Positions 49,601-57,474 of a stretch of DNA of 64,000 nucleotides are shown here, one piece after another. The translations under genes were made by a program, and so were the position numbers. Numbering within the stretch: position 1 is the first letter of the stretch; every line of letters starts with the position of its first letter. Below the pieces are notes generated by a model. It was not told where the DNA came from, did not search any database, and saw only the letters and a program-made list of their open reading frames with translations. The DNA is from Streptomyces sp. RKAG293. Its GTDB lineage: Bacteria > Actinomycetota > Actinomycetes > Streptomycetales > Streptomycetaceae. The DNA is taken from assembly GCF_023701745.1 (NCBI RefSeq), contig NZ_JAJOZB010000001.1:310001-374000 (forward strand). Reading direction: 5' to 3'.

Positions 49601-52600
49601 CAGGAAGCCCGCGACGCGCGCGCCCGCCGGATCGGGCTCGGAGCCCTCCAGGTCCTGCAGCCCGCGGACGATTTGGATGCCTCGGAGCGGGACGCCGGGG
49701 CGGGCGCCGATCAGCCGCCGGATGAGGAGCAACCGCGCGGTCCAGCCATCGGCTGACGTGGCGGACGGGCCGCCGAGGTCGGCGAGGTCGATCCAGCCCC
49801 CGATGTTCGGTCGGCGGGCGAACAGCGTCTCCGCCACCGCGTCGGCGCCCGCGTCGTCGGAGTAGCCCGGTTCCCCCGTGCCCGGGCCCTCGCGGACCAG
49901 GACCAGGGAGCCGGGGGACGCGGTGCGGGCCAGCTCCTCGGCCAGGCGGCGGGTGGCCTCGGTGTGGAGGCATACGATCACGGTGCCGGAGGGCCCCGTC
50001 GCGGCGGAGGCCTGCCCGGTGGGCATCCACTCCCGGTGCAGGAGCTCGGCCTCGTCGGCAGGTCCGGCGGGCGCCGGCACGGACACAGCGGGCGCCGGTA
50101 CGGAGACAACGGAGGCCGGGAACGGCCCCGGTGCCGGGACTTCGGCGGTCTCCGGGATCCAGCACCGCATCCGCGCGAAGGGGTACGTCGGCAGCGACAC
50201 GACGCCCGGCCGCGTCCCGGTCCCGTTCGGGGTCCGGTGCAGCATCGGCCAGTCGACCGGGCCGCCGTTCACCCAGTGCTCCCCCGTCTCCCACAGCCCC
50301 TCTCCCTCGTCCGCGCGTCCGGGGCGCACCCGGCCCTGCGTCCGGCCCTGGGCCGGAGCACGTCCGCGCAGCAGCCCGGTGTCGTCGCCCCCGGCGAACC
50401 GCTCCAGCCGGCCTCGGAGGTCCGCGACATCCGTCGCGATCAGGGCCATCCGCTCCTTGAGCGGCTCGCGCCCGGACTGGAGGGTCCAGGCCACGTCGGC
50501 GAGCGCCAGTGCCGCACCGCCCTGCCGCAGACGCTCTGCGAGCCGGTTCGCGACCATCCGCAGCCGCTGCTCGTCGTAGGCGGAGAGGACGATCAGCTGG
50601 GGACGGCCCGCCGTCGGCGAGGGGCGCTCCGGCGCCGGTGCGGCGGGGTACTCCTCCAGCACCACGTGGGCGATGGTCCCGCCCGCGCCGAACGAGCTGA
50701 TGCCCGCGCGCCGGGGTTTGGGGAGACCGTCAGGACCGGCCGCGGAGGGCCACGGCGCGGCCTCGCGCTGTACCCGGAAGGGGGTGGCCGCCCAGTCGAC
50801 GTTCGGGTTGAGTTCCTCGGCGTGCAGGCTCGGGGCGAGCGTGGCGTGTTCCAGCTGGAGGAGCGTCCTGGTGAACGCCGCGATCCCGGCGGCCGCCTCC
50901 ACGTGGCCGATCGTCGACTTCACCGAGCCGAGGGGGAGGCTGCCCACCGCCCGGTCCGGCGTGTCGAAAACCCGGTTCAGCCCCTCGATCTCCACCGGGT
51001 CGCCGAGCGCGGTCCCCGCCCCGTGCGCCTCCACGTAGTCGATGTCCTGGGGCCGGAGGCCCGCGTCGGCAAGCGCCTCGCGGACGACTTCGCTCTGCGC
51101 GACGGGCGAGGGGACGATGTAGCCGTTGGTCCTGCCCGCGTGCACCACCGCGGTGCCCCGGATCACCGCGCGTACGCGGTCACCGTCCGCCAGGGCCCTG
51201 GCGAGCGGCTTGAGGACCAGCGAACCGACCCCCTCGGCGGGCACGAATCCGTCGCCGCCCGCGCCGAAGCTGCGGCAGCGCAGGGAGCTGGACGTAAGGG
51301 ACATCTTGTTCTGCTGGATGAACTTGTTGGGGTGCAGCGAGAGGTTGACGGCGCCGGCGATGGCCACCTCGCAGTCCCCGGAGCGCAGGCTGCGCACGGC
51401 GAGGTGCAGAGCGGTCATCGAGGAGGAGCACATGGTGTCGACGGCGAGGCTGGGGCCGTGCAGGTCCATCAGGTACGAGACGCGGTTGGCGATGTTGCCG
51501 ATGGCGCCGCCCGCGTAGGACGGGTTGCCACGCAGCGTCTCCTCGACGCCGAAGAAGGCGTAGTCGCTGTACATCGAGCCGATGTACACGCCCACCCGGG
51601 AACCGTGTTCCTCCCGCAGCCGTTCGCGGGTCAGGCCCGCGTCCTCCAGCGCCTCCCAGCAGGACTGCGTGAACAGCCGCTCCTGGGGGTCCATCAGGGC
51701 CGCGTCGCGCGGGGTGATGCCGAAGAACAGCGGGTCGAAGCGGTCGACGTCGTCGAGGAAGCCGCCGACCATGCGGTCGACCGGCCACCCGGGCCTGTGC
51801 CGCTCCTCGGGGAGCGGGGTGACGCAGTCCCGGCCGCCGACGAGGTTGGCCCAGAAGGCTTCCAGGTCGGGCGATCGGGGATAGCGGCCCGCGATGCCGA
51901 TGACGGCGATCGCCCCGTTGCCGGCGATCGTTCCGTTGCCGACGGGGACGGCCACGGGGCCGGGTGCCGGGGCGGGCACCGGTGCGACCGCGGGAGCGGC
52001 GGCGGGGGCCGCGGCGGCCGTACGGCGTGCGTCGTGCCGCCGGACGAGACGCTCCGCCACCTCGGACAGGTGGCGGCACTCGAAGAACAGGGTGCGGGTG
52101 GTGACGGCCCAGTCGCGCTCCAGGTCGGCGTTGAGCAGGTTGATCTGTAAGGACGTCAGTCCGTACTGGTCGAAGGAGGTGTGGGCGTCGAGATCCCCGA
52201 GGGGGATCCCCGACACCTCGGCGTAGCGGCCCAGCAGGTACTCCTCCAACTCCGCGGCGCGCGCGGCGGAGTCGGCCGGTTCTGGTACACGTTCCGGCTC
52301 CGCCGCCGTACCCGCACCCGTACCCGCCCCGGGACCGGTGTGCGGATCCTCCTCGGCGAACGGATAGGCGGGCAGGTTCACCCGCGCGGGCGGCTGCCGC
52401 CAGTACAGGTGCCAGGGCAGGTCGGTGCCGCCGGCCCAGAGCTCGGCCGCCTCCGCGGTCGTCGCGGGCTGTCGCGGGTGGGCCCCGGCGGTCGCCGGGT
52501 GGGCCGAACCGGTGTGGACGCGGGGGTCCGGCCGCCCGGCCAGGTAGGCGTCGAGGGCGGCCACGGCCTCGGCCAGCCCGGTGCAGACCACGGCGAGCCG

Positions 52601-52846
52601 GTGCCGGAGCGGTGTCCGGCCGGTTTGCGTCGTCCAGGCAACGTCGGCGGGCAGCACGCCGGAGGCGGACCCCTCGCGCACCACGCGGTCGAGGTGGTCG
52701 CGCAGGGACCGTGCGGAGCGGGTCAGCCGTCCGGGGTCGCCTGCGGAGACGAGGACGACGGCCGGGTCACGAAGGGCCGTTCCTGAGGGCTGGTCGCCGC
52801 CGGTCACCGGGGTGCCGTCGGCGAACACGCTGTCATTCCACTCCAT
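46646..52846 (-). CDS. Trans-AT PKS, linker-ACP / KS-KR-ACP / KS
   Basis: 2066 residues. Residues 1-185 are the post-KS flanking subdomain (VAWTTQTGR, VNLPAYPF) that normally follows a KS, so the protein continues the module whose KS ends 59013-64000. ACP ~190-270 (YGLTSLQ); KS ~311-730 (DTMCSSSM, EAHGAGTA, STIGH); KR ~1060-1400 (VVTGGTRGIG, SDYAAANAA); ACP ~1445-1525 (LGVESVM); terminal KS ~1569-1980 (DSACSSSL, EAHGTGTR, NIGH). The last KS has no downstream domain; its partner DH-ACP-KR opens the giant PKS. Codon 233 (52150-52148), right after the ACP serine, is TTA, making production of this subunit bldA-dependent. No AT. Confidence 0.94.
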   Translation of the reverse strand: MEWNDSVFADGTPVTGGDQPSGTALRDPAVVLVSAGDPGRLTRSARSLRDHLDRVVREGSASGVLPADVAWTTQTGRTPLRHRLAVVCTGLAEAVAALDAYLAGRPDPRVHTGSAHPATAGAHPRQPATTAEAAELWAGGTDLPWHLYWRQPPARVNLPAYPFAEEDPHTGPGAGTGAGTAAEPERVPEPADSAARAAELEEYLLGRYAEVSGIPLGDLDAHTSFDQYGLTSLQINLLNADLERDWAVTTRTLFFECRHLSEVAERLVRRHDARRTAAAAPAAAPAVAPVPAPAPGPVAVPVGNGTIAGNGAIAVIGIAGRYPRSPDLEAFWANLVGGRDCVTPLPEERHRPGWPVDRMVGGFLDDVDRFDPLFFGITPRDAALMDPQERLFTQSCWEALEDAGLTRERLREEHGSRVGVYIGSMYSDYAFFGVEETLRGNPSYAGGAIGNIANRVSYLMDLHGPSLAVDTMCSSSMTALHLAVRSLRSGDCEVAIAGAVNLSLHPNKFIQQNKMSLTSSSLRCRSFGAGGDGFVPAEGVGSLVLKPLARALADGDRVRAVIRGTAVVHAGRTNGYIVPSPVAQSEVVREALADAGLRPQDIDYVEAHGAGTALGDPVEIEGLNRVFDTPDRAVGSLPLGSVKSTIGHVEAAAGIAAFTRTLLQLEHATLAPSLHAEELNPNVDWAATPFRVQREAAPWPSAAGPDGLPKPRRAGISSFGAGGTIAHVVLEEYPAAPAPERPSPTAGRPQLIVLSAYDEQRLRMVANRLAERLRQGGAALALADVAWTLQSGREPLKERMALIATDVADLRGRLERFAGGDDTGLLRGRAPAQGRTQGRVRPGRADEGEGLWETGEHWVNGGPVDWPMLHRTPNGTGTRPGVVSLPTYPFARMRCWIPETAEVPAPGPFPASVVSVPAPAVSVPAPAGPADEAELLHREWMPTGQASAATGPSGTVIVCLHTEATRRLAEELARTASPGSLVLVREGPGTGEPGYSDDAGADAVAETLFARRPNIGGWIDLADLGGPSATSADGWTARLLLIRRLIGARPGVPLRGIQIVRGLQDLEGSEPDPAGARVAGFLRMLGAEYPRLDTTVLDTDLPVGDPAALAGSIWGEWHERGAQAEVCHRHGLRYEPVLRPTLGRYAPLAPDPAKAYVVTGGTRGIGAKVAGLLADRGARRIAVLGGRPLPPRDRWREPGALDARAAETVEVIGRLEGRGVEVLVHTGSLTDEAAIAGFLERVRTELGPIGGVVHCAGGHGTGRPAFVGKDSASIRATFAPKIDGLETLAGLCAADRPDFFLVFSSACSLVPRLAVGVSDYAAANAAMDFFVAHQVREGRDWFRSVAWPMWTESGAARGKDNVCAPAGLAALGDSEGLRVLERAVAMPWGGTVLPARPLSGALDVDELVRAKSLPAPEASVVPEPPAVPERPAVPERPAVPEPVMAAAPPVAAAGHAWLTRLVAAVLGTPEADLDVQADFADLGVESVMLGELLESVEETVGRRLQPALLLEHSSVEQLAAYCASLGLPTPPPAAAAVRAPAQAPAPAPVRVPADAPTPVPAREPGRGAVAVIGMAGRFPGAPDVATYWQNLLDERCAVTEVPPGRWDVEAVYRPEFESGYSTGKWGGFLDDLEMFDPGPFQLGDAEATGLDPGIRLFLETTADCLSDAGYTREELWGRDVAVYVGGRISDYARRAPLRPEVLQSDQNFLTAQVAHRFNFRGPNMVVDSACSSSLVAVQLACRALQAGDAELALVGGVELLLDERPYLEFSVARAISPTGRCRSFDEAADGLVPGEGCGGVLLKPLEAALADGDRIHAVIESIAVNNDGHTMGTTTPNPAAQSDVVRRALAAAGRQAREIGLVEAHGTGTRIGDPMELQALAEVFRESSPDQGFCAIGSVKSNIGHLLCAAGVAGLIKVALCLQHGRIPATLFCDNPNPRFDFAHSPFVPVTRTRDWPVEASGRVAGLSSFGLGGTNAHLIASALDPARRPAGVPVRGPLPAPVYRRRRLWLDAPARSAVFPSVPSAPPVPRPLGNAPRAAILDLRFTTGARAGQQNEGAPLAGGHR
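48523..48576. repeat. Three in-frame 18-bp repeats in a PKS linker
   Basis: GCTCGGGCACGGCAGGCC-type units, two exact and one with changes, encode a repeated ERPAVP linker between the KR and ACP of the 2066-residue PKS. Typical interdomain spacer; slippage could change its length without breaking the frame. Confidence 0.7.
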
Positions 52847-53008
52847 ACCGTCTCACTCCACGGGTCTCGACTTCTCGTCCGCGTCGGCCCGACAGGTGGC
52901 GCGCTCCACGGATCCGCCCGACTGGGGCACGGACCGGATGGCACACGCCGCAGACCGTAACCGCGGTTCGCTGGTGTGTCTCTATCGGAGGGCTCTTTTC
53001 GGCCCACA
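52847..53008 (-). other. 162-bp gap between the second PKS and AT-OR 2
   Basis: The longest gap inside this transcript unit apart from 44875-45058. It lacks the cluster palindrome and any obvious hairpin, so nothing shows a separate promoter. GGAG lies about nine bases before the PKS ATG. Confidence 0.35.
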
Positions 53009-55243
53009 TCACCGACCGGCCGCCTCGATCAGTTCCGCGGCGCCGGCCAGGAGGTATTCGGCGACGGTGTCCGCGTCCCGCGCCGTCCAGGAAGCCAGTT
53101 CCGTCCCGGCGACCCGCCGGTTGAAGTCGGCCAGTTCCGTCTCGCAGTCCAGCCGGTGGTCCAGCGGCCGGGCCGGTTCGCCCGCTTCGTCCACGCGTCC
53201 CGCCTCGCGCAGGTACCAGCGGAAGACGGACGCCATGCGGTGCCGGGGCCCGTCGAGGCCCTCCCGTCCAAGGGCGGGGAGCCCGGCGAGCACCTCGTCG
53301 AAGGACCGGCCGAGGCAGGCCCGCTCGACATGGGCCCGGGTCGCCGCCGGGATCTCGTCGAAGGACCGGTGGTCCCGGTAGAGCCGGTACAGGTGGTTGG
53401 CCCTGGCCGGAAACAGTGTGCCGACACGCATCACACGGGTTCGCGCGCCGAGCGCGAAGTGCCGCTCGCCGGGCGCCCAGCAGAGATCGTGGTCCAGCAG
53501 ACCGGACAGCTTCTCCTTCAGCGGCCGGCTCCAACGAGCCTGCGGGGTGGACTGGTTCACCGAAGTGGTGACGGTGAAGTCGGCGCCCAACGCGAAGGCG
53601 GCCGCGGTCCGCTCCGGGGTGCCCGCCGCTCCGCGTACCCCGACGTGGACCGGCTCCGGGTAGCCGTGCCGGTGGCTCAGGTGCCGTACGAGGGCCGTGA
53701 TGGCGGGCAGCAGCGCGAACGCGTCAGCGCAGTCCGTGCTCCATCCGGCGGAGGTCTCGACGGCGAGGTCCGAGGCGACCGGCAGGCCCCGCGCCGCTTC
53801 CGCCTCCTCCTCCGTGAGGCCTCCCCCGGCGACCAGGGTCATGAGCAGGGCGGGGGACGGCGGGGCGAGGAAGGCGGCGGCCTGCTCGACGCCCGTGACC
53901 CTGGCGATGACGTGGTGCGCCGCCACCGGGTCGCGGTCGCGGCGGGCACCGCTGAACCGGAAACGCACCAGGTCGGCGGTGGGGCCGGCGGGGAAGTCCG
54001 CCTCCACGTGGCGGACACCGTGGTCCAGGAACCGGGACACGGCCGCCGGAGCGGCGGGGTCGTCGCGCAGTGCCATGCCCCATCCGCCGCGCGCGGCGCC
54101 TTCGGGGACGTCGGCGGCGCGGTCGGCGAAGGACAGCAGACCGGCACCGGCCATGCGCGCGCAGAGCTCCCGGGTCCCGGCCCCGGCACCTCCCGCTCCG
54201 GCCGCGTAGGCGAGGCGGACGCCGTACCGCTCGCGGAAGCCGGGCGCGCCCAACTGCCCGGCCCCCGGGCGCGGCTTCGGCTTCGGCTTCTGCTTCTGCT
54301 TCGGCTTCTGCTTCTGCTCCTGCTCCTGCTCCTGCTTCGGACCAGGCGGAGCAGGTGCCGGCCGGGGAACCGCTACGGGCACGGCCTCGGCGGGCCGCGC
54401 CGGGATCCGCTCCTCCGCCATCGCCCAGAGCTTGCGGAGCACGCTCCCCGGCCCGACCTCCACCAGTTCGGTGACGCCGTGCCCGACCAGGTACTCGATG
54501 CTGTCCCACCAGCGGACCGGACGGCACATGTGGTCACGCAGCAGCGCCCCGATCTCCTCGGCCCGGTGCGGCAGGGCCGTCACGTTCGACAGCACGGGCA
54601 CCCGTGGCTCGCGGAAGTCCACCGTGCCGAGGAGCTCGCCGAGTTCGTCCGCCGCGTCCCGCATGTACCGGGAGTGCGCGGCCACGCTGACGTAGAGCAG
54701 CACACACTTGCCCGCGCCTTCCCCTCGGAGGACCGGCGCGAGCGCGCGCACCGACTCCTCGGGGCCCGAGAGCACCGTCTGGAGCGGGGAGTTGTAGTTG
54801 GCCACGTCCACGTCGCTCGCACCCACGCGGCTCAGCACCCGCTCGATCCGGCCGGCCTCGAGGCCCACCACGGCCAGCATGCCGCCCCTGGTGGCACGGG
54901 CCATGATGTCGGCGCGGGCCGCGACCAGACGCAGCCCGGTGCCGAAGTCGACGGATCCCGCCGCGTACAGGGCGCTGTACTCGCCGAGGCTGTGCCCGGC
55001 CATGAAGTCCGGCTGCGGGGACCGGCCTGCGAGGTCGAGGTACTTCAGTGCGTTGACGGTGAACATGACCGGCTGCAGATTGCGGGTGTCCTGGAGCAGC
55101 GCCGGGTCGTCGCACAGCTCGCGGACGGACCGCCCCAGCACGGCGTCGGCCTCGGCGGCGATCGCGGGGAAACGTTCGAACAACCCCTCCGCCATGTGCT
55201 TGCGCTGGGAGCCCTGACCGGGAAACGCCCATACGACTGCCAT
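53009..55243 (-). CDS. Second trans-acting AT / oxidoreductase didomain (AT-OR 2), OR probably degenerate
   Basis: 744 residues from ATG 55243. AT residues ~1-290: FPGQGSQRKHMAEG, AGHSLGEYSAL (Ser ~86), and VAAHSRYM where AT-OR 1 has GAFHSRHM. A linker (DNA 54265-54345) is almost only Lys, Gln, Glu and Pro. The C-terminal half is co-linear with the OR of AT-OR 1, but the GGHTD-type block reads SAGWSTDCAD (His missing), the glycine-rich GASGGIGTP reads GVRGAAGTP, and several blocks are shortened. The oxidoreductase is probably inactive or has another role. The AT may deliver a different acyl group, load the donor ACP, or act as an editing hydrolase. Confidence 0.9.
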   Translation of the reverse strand: MAVVWAFPGQGSQRKHMAEGLFERFPAIAAEADAVLGRSVRELCDDPALLQDTRNLQPVMFTVNALKYLDLAGRSPQPDFMAGHSLGEYSALYAAGSVDFGTGLRLVAARADIMARATRGGMLAVVGLEAGRIERVLSRVGASDVDVANYNSPLQTVLSGPEESVRALAPVLRGEGAGKCVLLYVSVAAHSRYMRDAADELGELLGTVDFREPRVPVLSNVTALPHRAEEIGALLRDHMCRPVRWWDSIEYLVGHGVTELVEVGPGSVLRKLWAMAEERIPARPAEAVPVAVPRPAPAPPGPKQEQEQEQKQKPKQKQKPKPKPRPGAGQLGAPGFRERYGVRLAYAAGAGGAGAGTRELCARMAGAGLLSFADRAADVPEGAARGGWGMALRDDPAAPAAVSRFLDHGVRHVEADFPAGPTADLVRFRFSGARRDRDPVAAHHVIARVTGVEQAAAFLAPPSPALLMTLVAGGGLTEEEAEAARGLPVASDLAVETSAGWSTDCADAFALLPAITALVRHLSHRHGYPEPVHVGVRGAAGTPERTAAAFALGADFTVTTSVNQSTPQARWSRPLKEKLSGLLDHDLCWAPGERHFALGARTRVMRVGTLFPARANHLYRLYRDHRSFDEIPAATRAHVERACLGRSFDEVLAGLPALGREGLDGPRHRMASVFRWYLREAGRVDEAGEPARPLDHRLDCETELADFNRRVAGTELASWTARDADTVAEYLLAGAAELIEAAGR

Positions 55244-55296
55244 TCGGTTCCCTTCCCCAGTGTCAGTGCCCCGGGCGCCGGCCGCGCGGGGTCCGT

Positions 55297-56076
55297 TCAC
55301 TTCTCCCACGGGTAGCGCCCCGTGGCGGCGAAGCGGGCGAACCCGTCCCGCACCCCGGGGGCCGAGGCCAGCCGGGCGAATTCGTCGACGGCGTGACGTT
55401 CGGTCTGCTCGGTGACGGGGTGCAGTGACGAGAAGTAGCGCTTGGCGTCGCCGATGACGTGCCCGTCGACCTTGGTGAGCCGCGAGACGAGACGGCGTAC
55501 GAGGGGGTCTGCGTCCGGTGAGACCTCATCGGCCAGCCGACGTTCGGCCGCTTCTGCGGCGGTGAGCGGAAGGGTGGTCAGCGTCATCGCGTACGCGGTC
55601 TGGAAGCCGGTGCGGCGGATCAGGTACGGCAGGACGCTGCACGGCAGCAGGCCCCACAGCGCCTCGGGGAGGCTGAAGGTGGACCGCTCGGTGGCGTGCA
55701 CCAGATCGCAGGCCGCCACCAGTCCCACTCCGCCGCCCGCCACCCGGCCGTCGACGCTGGCGACGATGGTGCGCGGCAGGTGCGTGAACCGCCGCAGCAG
55801 GCGGAAGAAGGCAGTGCCGTTGAGCGACGCGCCGTCGGGTCCGCCGGGCGCGGACCCGGACGCGGCGGCCTCGGCCATGTCGAGTCCGTTGCAGAAGACG
55901 CTGCCCCGCGCGTCGATGACGACGACGCGGCATTCGGCGGCGGCCTCCGCCTCGTCCAGAGCCCGGTCCAGGTCGGCCAGCAGTGTGGCGTCGACGGTGT
56001 TGCCCCGGTCGGGGCAGGCAAGCGTGACACGCAGCACCGGTCCCGTACGGGTCACCTCGATGGCGCTGTAGGTCAT
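55297..56076 (-). CDS. Enoyl-CoA hydratase-like dehydratase (ECH1) of beta-branching
   Basis: 259 residues from ATG 56076. Crotonase fold: VVVIDARGSVFCNGLDM, then VDGRVAGGGVGLVAACDLV (oxyanion hole) and FSLPEALWGLLPCSVLPYLIRRTGF. This matches the PksH/MupJ ECH1 group, which dehydrates the HMG-like ACP intermediate to a glutaconyl type. The decarboxylating partner ECH2 is not free but built into the giant PKS. Only three bases separate it from HCS 2, so the two are co-expressed. LnmF plays the corresponding role in leinamycin. Confidence 0.92.
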   Translation of the reverse strand: MTYSAIEVTRTGPVLRVTLACPDRGNTVDATLLADLDRALDEAEAAAECRVVVIDARGSVFCNGLDMAEAAASGSAPGGPDGASLNGTAFFRLLRRFTHLPRTIVASVDGRVAGGGVGLVAACDLVHATERSTFSLPEALWGLLPCSVLPYLIRRTGFQTAYAMTLTTLPLTAAEAAERRLADEVSPDADPLVRRLVSRLTKVDGHVIGDAKRYFSSLHPVTEQTERHAVDEFARLASAPGVRDGFARFAATGRYPWEK

Positions 56077-56079
56077 GGC

Positions 56080-57312
56080 TCAGCTCCAGCGGTAGACGCG
56101 GTGAAAGTTCTCGATGCGATCGAGCACCAGCAGGCCCGCGCCGTCGAACAGGTCCGCGTAGAGGTCCGCGTACGGCTTGGGGTCGAAGTCCCGCTCCTGC
56201 ACGCCGAACGCGCGGTCGCCGCCCAGCTCGGTGACGGCGTCGTACTCCGCGAAGGTGAGCTCGCGGCGGGCATCCAGGGCCGCGCCGATCCGCAGCTCCC
56301 CCACGTTGCGGACGGCGTCGGCCCCCAGGACTCCGCTGAAGAACTCCGAGCCGCAGCCCGACCCGTACGAGAACAGCCCGATCCGGCACGGGCCGACGGG
56401 GCCGCCGGTGTCGATCAGCGAACACAGCGCGAGGTAGAGGGAGGCGGAGAACAGATTGCCGACCCTGGAGCTGTACTCGAGCGTGGGCACGACCCGACGT
56501 TCGAAGTCCGCCTGCGACTCGTTCGGGGGCAGGCCACGGTGCTTGCGCAGCAGCATGCGGTGCGCGCCCTTGACCATGCCGGCGAAGGGGGTGTGCAGGA
56601 CGAGGTGGGCGAAGCTGTCGACGATGTCGGCGCCCGCGACGCGGTCGCGGTACGCGGCGAAGCTCTGTTCCAGGCAGGTCATGTACGACAGCAGGGAGAC
56701 GTCCGCGTCCACGACGTCGAGGTCGGGCCGGGGGCGGAGGGTGTCCATCACCTCGAAGGTGTGCAGTCCGCTGGCGCCCGGGTCGAGTTCGAGCACGTCG
56801 GGCCGCTGGCTGACGATCATCGCTGCGGCGCCGCCGCCCTCCGACGGCTCCCAGTAGGTACCGCGCGAGGCGGCGCTGGGGGCGTCGGCGGCGATCACCA
56901 GGGCCTTGGCGGTCGGCACCGGGGACGAGCCGATGATGCCGGCCGCGGTCTGCAGGGCGGCGGTGCCGCCGTAGCAGGCGTGTTTGACCTCGAAGGACCG
57001 GCAGCGCGAGCTCAGTCCCAGGTAGTGGTGGATGTACGTGCTGATGGGCTTGCCCAGGTCGAGGCCCGACTCGGTGCCGACCACCAGCAGTTCGACGGAG
57101 TCGCGTTCCTGGGGGGTCATCCGGTCCAGCAGCGGCCGGGCCGCGTTCACACCATTGGTGATGGCGTCCTCGCACGGCAGATTGACCGATTTCTGACGCA
57201 TCATCAAGTTCTGGAACCTGGCCAGGTCGAGACCCCGGGCCCGGAACAGTTCCTCCACGTCGAAGCGGGCTCGCGCCACATAGGCGTTGAGCGCCTCGAT
57301 ACCGACGGCCAT
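56080..57312 (-). CDS. HMG-CoA synthase-like enzyme (HCS 2)
   Basis: 410 residues from ATG 57312. Catalytic residues are Glu in VGTESGLD, Cys113 in VKHACYGGTAAL and His in VLHTPFAGMV; the C-terminal signature is YGSGCGSEFFSGVLG. It is a paralogue of HCS 1 (11453-12712), so the cluster has two branching catalysts. It heads the unit HCS2-ECH1-AT-OR2-PKS-exporter and has a candidate operator 78 bp upstream. By position it may serve the tandem carriers of the sulfur-installing terminal module, while HCS 1 serves the ECH2-containing module, or the reverse. Confidence 0.93.
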   Translation of the reverse strand: MAVGIEALNAYVARARFDVEELFRARGLDLARFQNLMMRQKSVNLPCEDAITNGVNAARPLLDRMTPQERDSVELLVVGTESGLDLGKPISTYIHHYLGLSSRCRSFEVKHACYGGTAALQTAAGIIGSSPVPTAKALVIAADAPSAASRGTYWEPSEGGGAAAMIVSQRPDVLELDPGASGLHTFEVMDTLRPRPDLDVVDADVSLLSYMTCLEQSFAAYRDRVAGADIVDSFAHLVLHTPFAGMVKGAHRMLLRKHRGLPPNESQADFERRVVPTLEYSSRVGNLFSASLYLALCSLIDTGGPVGPCRIGLFSYGSGCGSEFFSGVLGADAVRNVGELRIGAALDARRELTFAEYDAVTELGGDRAFGVQERDFDPKPYADLYADLFDGAGLLVLDRIENFHRVYRWS

Positions 57313-57361
57313 ACACGCTCCCGCCCTCGGGGGGTCACCCGCGAGGACCCCGGTGGTGTCG

Positions 57362-57405
57362 GTTCTAGTCCGCTGGAGTACGGGGGGTCTGCTCACTATT
57401 GAACG
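57362..57405 (-). promoter_or_regulatory. Candidate Crp/Fnr-type operator plus -10 box upstream of HCS 2
   Basis: TGCTCA-CTAT-TGAACG at 57390-57405 (left arm perfect, right arm degenerate). TAGAAC (57367-57362, minus strand) begins 23 nt from its proximal end. HCS 2 starts 78 bp and the divergent PPTase 70 bp from the palindrome. Confidence 0.6.
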
Positions 57406-57474
57406 GCGGGGCCAACCGGTCGCGGCACACGCTCGCAGGGTGCCGCCGTGTGCGGGACGAGAAGGGAGCCCGCC

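Noticed and set aside
53397-55217. Small + strand frames antisense to AT-OR 2 as possible short genes
   Set aside because: No ribosome sites and no coding character; all overlap conserved AT or OR blocks on the other strand.
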